A stretch of DNA of 20,465 nucleotides from Deinococcus arboris. GTDB taxonomy: Bacteria > Deinococcota > Deinococci > Deinococcales > Deinococcaceae. The translations under genes and the position numbers were made by a program. This document shows positions 15,140 to 20,465 of the stretch, piece by piece. Position 1 is the first letter of the stretch. Every line of letters starts with the position of its first letter. The notes beneath the pieces were generated by a model, which saw nothing but the letters and a program-made list of their open reading frames with translations, was not told the DNA's origin and did no database searches. The DNA lies in contig NZ_WQLB01000048.1 of the NCBI RefSeq assembly GCF_009755355.1, positions 1 to 20,465 on the forward strand, read 5' to 3'.

Positions 15140-15660
15140 TCACCATGGCGGCTGCGTGGCCTCATGCGGGCGTTTCGCATGCTCAGTTGAGGTTGCCTGG
15201 GACCCTGATGGGTCAAGGTCCCAGGCACGCCGCAGATGGCGCGCGCTGGGCTCACCCTCGCACCTGATCGCGGCCCTGCCTTTTAGGTTTATGCAGGAGA
15301 CGGGGGATCAGAACCTGGGGTACGTGGAATGGGGTGGCCTGAGGTACTGGGCCATGTTGGACCTAGATGCAGGTGTGAAGTAAGAACAGAAACTTGCTCT
15401 AATAGTCCATCCGGTGAGTCTTGACACTGGATGTGAGCTACAAAAGCAAATGAGCTGGTCTCGCCTCGAAAACAGCATTGGGCGGATGAACCACTAAGAA
15501 AAAAATGCTGAACGAAGAGTGGCTGGGGCATGACGCGGAATGGACGTCGCGGCACGATCATCTGCTGGCGCGTCCATTTTCATGCGTGGTGATAGCGGCC
15601 AATTGAGAGCCACATCAATGCGGTCGACTTTGCGCCGGTTATGCCTTCAGGCCACGTTGC
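15140..15660. other. Spacer with hairpin and no supported gene
   Basis: Open frames of about 90-110 codons exist on both strands (for example 15051-15383 plus), but none has a ribosome site or a recognisable family. The only clear structure is the hairpin at 15194-15227. The last 250 bases before the DUF4365 gene are lower in GC, with a run of seven A at 15500-15506. Confidence 0.5.
15194..15227. repeat. Perfect 11-bp stem hairpin
   Basis: TGCCTGGGACC at 15194-15204 pairs perfectly with GGTCCCAGGCA at 15217-15227 across a 12-base loop. An alternative smaller stem, GACCC/GGGTC, uses part of the loop. No T-tract follows on either strand, so it is not a textbook terminator. Confidence 0.7.
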
Positions 15661-17649
15661 CTACGACGGCTCCAGCCGTTCAAACCGTATCTCGGTGTTG
15701 CGATGCAGCAGAGGCAGCAGCGAAGGCTGACGCCAGGGCAAGATCGTGATGCCCCAAGGTGTCTCAACTTTATAACGGAGTTGACTGGCCTGCTGTGTCG
15801 CGTGCGCAATGTCGTCGCCCAGTGTGCGCAGCTCCTCAATTAATCCTGGTCTTGCCTGTTGCTGCCGCAATCTTTCTTCTGCGCGTATGAAAAATGGAAG
15901 GCCATGAGCTTGATAGGCTACGATCAAAGCGCATAAAAACAGATCATATGAAAGATGCTGACGCACTTGAATATGCGTCAATAAGAGGATGGCCGCTTGA
16001 GCAACCTCCTCTTCCTCATAGGACAGCAACAAGGCGATGCACGCCGCCTTGGCCGCGTCCAGTAATCTTCCTTCCTCCATATCAAGTGTGAGCTTGAGCT
16101 GCCAAACTTCTGGATTCAGTGCGTGGAGTCGGACTGCGCGCTTAAAACGCTCCGGAGCCTTGATGGGAGCATTCAGAACTTGAGCTGCGCGTCCAGGTTG
16201 TGCATCCTGTCTCTGGACGCCGTACCCTACGATTTCCTGTGCCGCGAATTGAATGAGAAGGGCCTCTTCGCCTACCGACTCACATTGCCTAGCCGCCTCA
16301 CGGGTCAAGTTGAGCGCGTCGGCGAATTGTCCAGCGAAGAACGCTGCCTTGGCGGCGAACAGCAAAATCTCATACGCATGGTCTGCCACCATGGGCACAC
16401 GGGTGACTAAACGGTACGCTTCCTGATAGCTGGCATAAGCCGCCTGGTATTTCCCGAGTTGAGCTTCTAGATTGCCTCGGTCCATCCACCAGGAATAGCG
16501 CTCGACATACTTCGGCGCTACGCTGCCGCACAAGTCAAGTGCCACCAGCGCCTCCGTCGCCCTCCCCATCCAGCGGAGACTGCTTGCCAAGTTGTACATG
16601 GCGGGCCCGATCATCTGAGAGGACTCTGGGTGTGATCTTGCCAAGGCGGCATACGTGCGGTTCAAGGCAATCAGCCGGTCAAGGATTTCAGGCTCTAAGG
16701 CCTTCGCTCCAAGCAGGAATGACACGAGTTGTTGCGCGGCGTCTCCATCCTTCTTTGCTAAGCGCAGTTCAGCCTGTTGCATGACCTCTGATTGGTCAAG
16801 GTGAGTTATAAGCCACCGCATATCATCGTCGGGCACAACGCTCTCCAAGAAACTGCTGTGTCCAACCAAATGCAGTGCCAGGCGAGCAGCAGCCACATGT
16901 AGGCCCAGCTTCAGCAGGATGTCCGCCAGCATCGCGATGAGATCAAAAGGCAGCCGCGACCTGGGGTAATCCTGTGCTGTGGGCAGAGGCCACCGGGTGG
17001 AAATAATGCCGCCGAATGACGTCACGATGTCCTTGCGGGAGACGTGAAAGGTCGCGTTTGCGCCGCGCCGCACAAAGTACACCGGCGTGATCATTTCGCA
17101 CGCCTCGACAAATGTTTGCGTGAGTTCGTTGGCATCGGCTGCGGTGTCCGCTACGGTAAGATTCACTGAAATTGGCAACCGGACGTTTTGGAAATTGAGT
17201 TGTTTGATCAAGTCAAGTTGCTGCTTGAATGTCAGTAATGAAGAGGCGCAAAGGACATCGTCAGCGTGCCAATGGAGTGTGACCGTCTGCTGTTCGCTCT
17301 CCGCCTCCCAAATTTCAGCAAAGTTCCGAATCCAGCGGTAATACAAAGTTTGGTTAGCAGCCACGTATCGAATGATGCAGACAGGTATGTCAATGTCAAT
17401 CCAGTAGCGGATGGTCTCGAGGGGCACAGCGAGTCGCAAGGCTTTGTCCAAGTCCTGCTCGTCTGTGGCCTTAAGTTGTGCGAGACAGATTTTGCCAGTC
17501 GCATGATCACCCTGAAAGATTTCGATCCGTCCATCAATGCCGTAATCGTTGTCGAACTGCTCAAACAACCAATTATGGTGATTGAGAATCGACTGAAGTG
17601 CCACAATCGATTCCTGTTCAAGTTGGTGAGCGCGCGGACGCTTCGGCAT
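15661..17649 (-). CDS. DUF4365 (PD-(D/E)XK-like) and TPR protein
   Basis: A 662-residue protein. Residues 1-110 or so match the DUF4365 pattern: MPKRPRAHQLEQESIVAL, then NDYGIDGRIEIF (D35, D39, E43), then TGKICLAQLKA (Q58, K60), then the region near PLETIRYWIDIDIPVCIIRY. The D...E...QxK arrangement is that of a PD-(D/E)XK nuclease fold with Gln before the Lys, as in Mrr-type enzymes. From about 330 onward there are helical TPR-like repeats (for example GKYQAAYASYQEAYRLV). Proteins joining such a nuclease-like domain to repeats are often found in defence islands; nuclease action here is an inference. The gene is visibly lower in GC than its neighbours, which suggests recent transfer. Upstream of the ATG the minus strand has TATATTATAAG, a probable -10 region. 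Confidence 0.8.
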   Translation of the reverse strand: MPKRPRAHQLEQESIVALQSILNHHNWLFEQFDNDYGIDGRIEIFQGDHATGKICLAQLKATDEQDLDKALRLAVPLETIRYWIDIDIPVCIIRYVAANQTLYYRWIRNFAEIWEAESEQQTVTLHWHADDVLCASSLLTFKQQLDLIKQLNFQNVRLPISVNLTVADTAADANELTQTFVEACEMITPVYFVRRGANATFHVSRKDIVTSFGGIISTRWPLPTAQDYPRSRLPFDLIAMLADILLKLGLHVAAARLALHLVGHSSFLESVVPDDDMRWLITHLDQSEVMQQAELRLAKKDGDAAQQLVSFLLGAKALEPEILDRLIALNRTYAALARSHPESSQMIGPAMYNLASSLRWMGRATEALVALDLCGSVAPKYVERYSWWMDRGNLEAQLGKYQAAYASYQEAYRLVTRVPMVADHAYEILLFAAKAAFFAGQFADALNLTREAARQCESVGEEALLIQFAAQEIVGYGVQRQDAQPGRAAQVLNAPIKAPERFKRAVRLHALNPEVWQLKLTLDMEEGRLLDAAKAACIALLLSYEEEEVAQAAILLLTHIQVRQHLSYDLFLCALIVAYQAHGLPFFIRAEERLRQQQARPGLIEELRTLGDDIAHATQQASQLRYKVETPWGITILPWRQPSLLPLLHRNTEIRFERLEPS

Positions 17650-17690
17650 AATAATTCATCTTATAATATAGTTGTAGGGAAAAGGGAGCT
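17650..17690 (-). promoter_or_regulatory. AT-rich promoter region of the DUF4365 gene
   Basis: The minus strand shows TATATTATAAG within the 25 bases before the ATG at 17649. It is very AT-rich against the background. The exact -10 and -35 cannot be fixed by eye, and no strong ribosome site is present. Confidence 0.4.
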
Positions 17691-17792
17691 GAAGTCCACA
17701 GTTGATATCTGAAATACAGTGACGAAAGAGAATATCTTTGCAAGTCACAAGCTCTTGAATCTGCTGGCCCGTCTGATGTTCCTCAAAGGGCT

Positions 17793-18641
17793 TCAGCTTT
17801 TCTTCCGATCTGCCAGCCCCTGTGCCAGTTGTACTGCTCGCTTCAGATTGGTCTGGCCGACCTGGTTGCTGTACCCAGCACTGTCGGTCGTATGCGTCTT
17901 ATCGCGTAATGAGGCGCGGCGGAGGTCGCCGGGCGGGTAGTAGCGAATCCCAGCTTTAGTACAGGCCTTGTGGAGAGCGGCGCGGAGGTCCCGTTCAAGC
18001 TTGTACGGCAGGACAGGGACGTCCTTTTTCACGAAGACGCCCCCGTGGGCTTTGTGATGCGCCTGGAGTGCCTGTAACGCCACGTCGCTGAGGCGGGTGA
18101 GGGCGTGTGGCCGGAGGATCTCCCCTGTCCTTAAATCGAATGCAGTCCAGTGGAAATCCAAGAGTTCTCTGACCTTAAAAGCGTGTTCGTCGATCAGGAC
18201 CAGGGCGGTGTGCAGGGCGGTGTCTTTTCGTGTGGTCTTGTGTAGCTTGTCAATCTCTTCCCGACTGATCTCTGGGGCATCCGCACGTTCGCCGGGGGGG
18301 CGACGTAACCCTTCCAATGGGCTGCGTTCAAGCACCCCGGCTTGCATCGCTTGCTTATAGATATTGGCGAGGAGCGAGAGGCGTAAGCGGATGGTGTTGG
18401 GTTTGGCGGGTGGGCCGATGTGGGTGGGACGAGCGGCCTCTAACAACCACGCATGGAAGTCAGGGGGCGGGGCGAGGAAACTGACCTTGTCTTGGATAGC
18501 TTGGGTAAAAATCAGAGTCAGGAGGGTGAAGGCGTTGTTGGGGGGCACAGGGAGCTGGTCTTTGACCAAGGGGAGCAACTCGTCTAATCGGGCTTCTTCG
18601 AGGGCGGTGGCGAACTTGGTTTTGCGTTCGTCGTGGTCCAT
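17793..18641 (-). CDS. Tyrosine-recombinase-like protein, atypical catalytic core
   Basis: With the ATG at 18641 the protein has 282 residues; an upstream frame would add 29 that cover the promoter. KPNTIRLRLSLLANIYKQAMQAGVLERSPLEGLRRP is a typical core-binding (SAM-like) region. It is followed by a catalytic-domain-like region, EISREEIDKLHK, then AFKVRELLDFHWTAFDLRTGEI, where the Arg of VREL corresponds to the first catalytic Arg. The later HxLR box is read as PPGDLRRASL, with Gly where His is expected, and no clear C-terminal catalytic Tyr is visible (GYSNQVGQTNLKRAVQL). It may be inactive as a recombinase or work only in DNA binding. The -10 box TATCCT just upstream supports the chosen start. 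It diverges from the sce7726-like gene. Confidence 0.65.
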   Translation of the reverse strand: MDHDERKTKFATALEEARLDELLPLVKDQLPVPPNNAFTLLTLIFTQAIQDKVSFLAPPPDFHAWLLEAARPTHIGPPAKPNTIRLRLSLLANIYKQAMQAGVLERSPLEGLRRPPGERADAPEISREEIDKLHKTTRKDTALHTALVLIDEHAFKVRELLDFHWTAFDLRTGEILRPHALTRLSDVALQALQAHHKAHGGVFVKKDVPVLPYKLERDLRAALHKACTKAGIRYYPPGDLRRASLRDKTHTTDSAGYSNQVGQTNLKRAVQLAQGLADRKKS

Positions 18642-18647
18642 AGACCA

Positions 18648-18653
18648 AGGATA
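18648..18653 (-). promoter_or_regulatory. Leaderless -10 box (TATCCT)
   Basis: On the minus strand TATCCT ends 6 nt before the ATG at 18641, with no Shine-Dalgarno sequence. This favours the 282-residue form of the recombinase-like protein. Confidence 0.5.
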
Positions 18654-18692
18654 CTGAATAATGAATGTTAATAGACACAAGTGTACTATCTC

Positions 18693-18780
18693 ACTCCCAG
18701 CCATCTCCCCTTTCTCCCCATCCCACACTCGCTTTTCCCTTTCCCGTATCCTACCCTCTTCCCCGCCCGATCACCCCCAG
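18693..18780. other. Polypyrimidine-rich divergent spacer
   Basis: The plus strand is almost free of purines over roughly 80 bases, with many CCC, CTC and TTTCCC runs. It lies between the divergent recombinase-like and sce7726-like genes, within or just before the possible N-terminal extension of the latter. This composition speaks against it being coding. Confidence 0.5.
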
Positions 18781-18798
18781 GTCAGTCACAGTTTCTCC

Positions 18799-19707
18799 AT
18801 GGCTCCAACCTCTGCTCCCGCGCTGGCTCAAGCTTCTGAAACCCCTCAAAACGACCCCCCCTGGCTGTGTGGCAAGCCAGGACCACACCACACCCGGACG
18901 ACCCTCCACGCCCCCACCCGAGATGCTGCCGCCCTCACCTACGCCCGCCGCACGTATCAGTCCGCCACCGTGCAGCACACTCACCAAGGCTGGTCCGACG
19001 TCACCGTCCCCGAATTTGAGTGGGACCACACCCCCTGCACCTTCGTGCAGCACTTCCGCGTCGCACGAGCGCCCACTCAAGCGCATCGAGGCGTAGACGA
19101 GGGCGCGGCCCGGCGCGCCCTCATGGCCCTGCACCCCGCCGGCTGGGCCGTCCCCGAAATCAACATCACCGCGGCCGACGGCTGCGCCGGCCGCGCGGAC
19201 CTGTTCGTGCTCCCAGACGACAGCGGCAGCATCGGGTACGAGATCAAGACCGACAGAGACAGTTTGAGCCGGCTTACGTCTCAGATCAGGCTGTACGACC
19301 ATTGCTTTGCACGGCGGGTGTTGGCCACCACCCCGCGCCACCTGAAGGCCGCAGGCCAGCTGCTGCCCCAGGCCTGGGGCCTGGTTGTGCTGGACCCAGT
19401 GACGCACGAGGTCCTGGAACAGCACCGTGCCCCGCAGGCCCAAGAGCGTGATCTGGCCAGCCAGCTCCTCGTGCTGGAGGAACTACGCGTGGGGGAACTG
19501 AATGCGCTGCTCAGAGAAATCGGTGTGACTCGCACGAACAACTTGCTCAATGCCCAGCGCTGGGCCGTACTGGAGGCCCACTACAGCATCCCCACGTTGC
19601 GCGAGCTGTGCTTTCGTACCCTTGCCACTCGTACAGGCAGGCGCGTGATAGCCAAGCGGTTGGAATCGGTGGACTGCCGAATGAAGTCCACCTTCAGCGG
19701 AGGGTAA
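18799..19707 (+). CDS. sce7726-like PD-(D/E)XK-type protein
   Basis: With the ATG at 18799 the protein has 302 residues; an open extension back to 18661 runs through the polypyrimidine tract and is unlikely. The core GRADLFVLP, then GYEIKTDRDSLSRLTSQIRLYDHCF, then WGLVVLD matches the sce7726-like family, a PD-(D/E)XK-nuclease-like group. In this numbering the acidic and basic residues are D134, E148 and K150. The N-terminal half (DVTVPEFEW, then EGAARRALMALHPAGWAVPE) precedes the core as expected, and a helical C-terminal region of about 100 residues follows. The last 14 bases overlap the convergent gene. Its substrate and role are unknown; such proteins occur in phage and mobile regions. Confidence 0.72.
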   Translation: MAPTSAPALAQASETPQNDPPWLCGKPGPHHTRTTLHAPTRDAAALTYARRTYQSATVQHTHQGWSDVTVPEFEWDHTPCTFVQHFRVARAPTQAHRGVDEGAARRALMALHPAGWAVPEINITAADGCAGRADLFVLPDDSGSIGYEIKTDRDSLSRLTSQIRLYDHCFARRVLATTPRHLKAAGQLLPQAWGLVVLDPVTHEVLEQHRAPQAQERDLASQLLVLEELRVGELNALLREIGVTRTNNLLNAQRWAVLEAHYSIPTLRELCFRTLATRTGRRVIAKRLESVDCRMKSTFSGG

Positions 19708-20314
19708 GAGCCACGCTGTCGGCCTGTGCCGCCAGCAAGGCTGTCCGCTCTGGACTTCTGCGGCTCAGGAGGTCATGAGCCCGCTCGGCGACGGGTCGGC
19801 CCTGATTCAAGTTTAGTTCTGTGCGTTCCTCATGCGCACTCCAGGCAAGTTTGCCCAATTCAATCGGCAGGATGGTGCCTTGGCGTCCTAGACTCCGACC
19901 ATCCGGGGCAAAGCGCAACTCGGGTACCAGGTCGACCCAGGCGCGCTGACGCTTAACCTGCGTGATTTGGGCCAGGACACCATCGAGGAGAAGGCCGAAG
20001 TCGGGAAGCCAGAGCCAGACCCATTCCCCGACTTGCCAGCCTTGCCCTCGCAACAGTCGAGGTGCGAGGAGTGGATGAATCTCATGTGGTGGCCGCCGCT
20101 TGCCGGTCAGCTCTATTTGGCGCAGCTGCGTTGTGGAGTACGGCTCCGAGAGCAAGACGCCACCCCAGGTGACCCGTACCGTCTGCGTCTCCCGCACGGA
20201 CGACAGGCTATGGACCCCTTGCACACGCACCAAGCCTGGGTACGTCTGGTCGAGGGGCGGACGAAACACGACGAGGTCACCCGGCTGGAGGATCAACGGC
20301 ATGCGTGAGGCCAT
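19694..20314 (-). CDS. Hypothetical beta-rich protein
   Basis: A 206-residue protein I do not recognise. It has several Trp-, Val- and Gly-rich stretches that suggest small beta-barrel units: LQPGDLVVFRPP (10-20), RVTWGGVLL, GWQVGEWVWLWLPDFGLLLDGVLAQITQ and RAWVDLVPELRF. The C-terminus is helical and charged. It shows no signal peptide or membrane segment. A -10 box, TACAAT, lies 5 nt before the ATG at 20314; an internal ATG at 20302 is an alternative. The 3' end overlaps the sce7726-like gene tail to tail by 14 bp. Confidence 0.6.
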   Translation of the reverse strand: MASRMPLILQPGDLVVFRPPLDQTYPGLVRVQGVHSLSSVRETQTVRVTWGGVLLSEPYSTTQLRQIELTGKRRPPHEIHPLLAPRLLRGQGWQVGEWVWLWLPDFGLLLDGVLAQITQVKRQRAWVDLVPELRFAPDGRSLGRQGTILPIELGKLAWSAHEERTELNLNQGRPVAERAHDLLSRRSPERTALLAAQADSVALTLR

Positions 20315-20319
20315 GAAGC

Positions 20320-20325
20320 ATTGTA
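20320..20325 (-). promoter_or_regulatory. Leaderless -10 box (TACAAT)
   Basis: On the minus strand TACAAT ends 5 nt before the ATG at 20314, with no Shine-Dalgarno sequence and no clear -35. Confidence 0.45.
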
Positions 20326-20465
20326 GGCATCACGAGCCTGGTCTTAGCCTGCAGGGGTTGTGGACCACTCTCCCCTCTCACGTCACGCCCGGTGGTGACA
20401 CCTTGACACTCGTGAGGCACCACCTTTCCCCGTTGATCGTGGGCACCCTCGTGCTCGCTCCTGAC

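Noticed and set aside
15051..15383. Plus-strand frame of 110 codons in the spacer
   Set aside because: It has no ribosome site, no family resemblance, and spans the hairpin at 15194-15227.
15646..15656. CTTCAGGCCAC also present at 1-11
   Set aside because: The match stops after 11-13 bases, and neither place is an element end; it is probably chance.
1..20465. CRISPR arrays, tRNA or rRNA genes
   Set aside because: No regularly spaced repeats and no tRNA- or rRNA-like sequence were seen on reading both strands by eye.

Overview
The window looks like an accessory region of a Deinococcus-type chromosome or plasmid. It is GC-rich, it carries IS4-family transposases of a kind common in Deinococcus, and several genes have a TANNNT -10 box only 5-7 nt before the start codon, the leaderless arrangement known from Deinococcus. 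The genus call is an inference.

Left flank (1-4858): a YczE/YitT-like membrane protein, a decayed IS110-family transposase remnant, a DUF4209-type protein with a HEPN-like RNxxxH motif, and a multi-zinc-knuckle protein with an HNH-like start.

Centre (4859-14768): I read this as a 9.9-kb composite transposon. Two IS4-family copies lie in the same orientation. The left copy (4859-5990) has an intact 354-aa transposase; the right copy (13685-14768) is frameshifted. Neither copy has its own target duplication, but the outer end of the left copy and the outer end of the right copy are flanked by the same 9 bp, GGCATCTCC. Removing the element and one repeat rejoins a minus-strand reading frame. 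The cargo is a truncated glutaminase piece cut exactly at the inner IS end, a TPR-winged helix-BTAD (SARP-like) regulator, a 44-codon signal-peptide-like ORF with an excellent ribosome site, and a tight operon. That operon encodes a glutamate-1-semialdehyde-aminomutase-like aminotransferase, an acyl-CoA dehydrogenase homologue, an FlK-like hotdog thioesterase and a FabH-like ketosynthase, followed by an EamA-type exporter. No carrier protein is visible. The set looks like a small CoA-thioester pathway for an exported amino-containing metabolite, with its own regulator and possibly a peptide signal. The product cannot be read from sequence.

Right flank (14769-20465): a degenerate remnant of the target gene, a largely empty stretch with a strong hairpin, a lower-GC DUF4365-TPR protein with a PD-(D/E)XK-like core, a tyrosine-recombinase-like protein that appears to lack catalytic residues, a divergent sce7726-like PD-(D/E)XK protein, and a hypothetical beta-rich protein. 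With the DUF4209 and HNH-like genes on the other side, the transposon sits in a neighbourhood rich in nuclease-like accessory genes.
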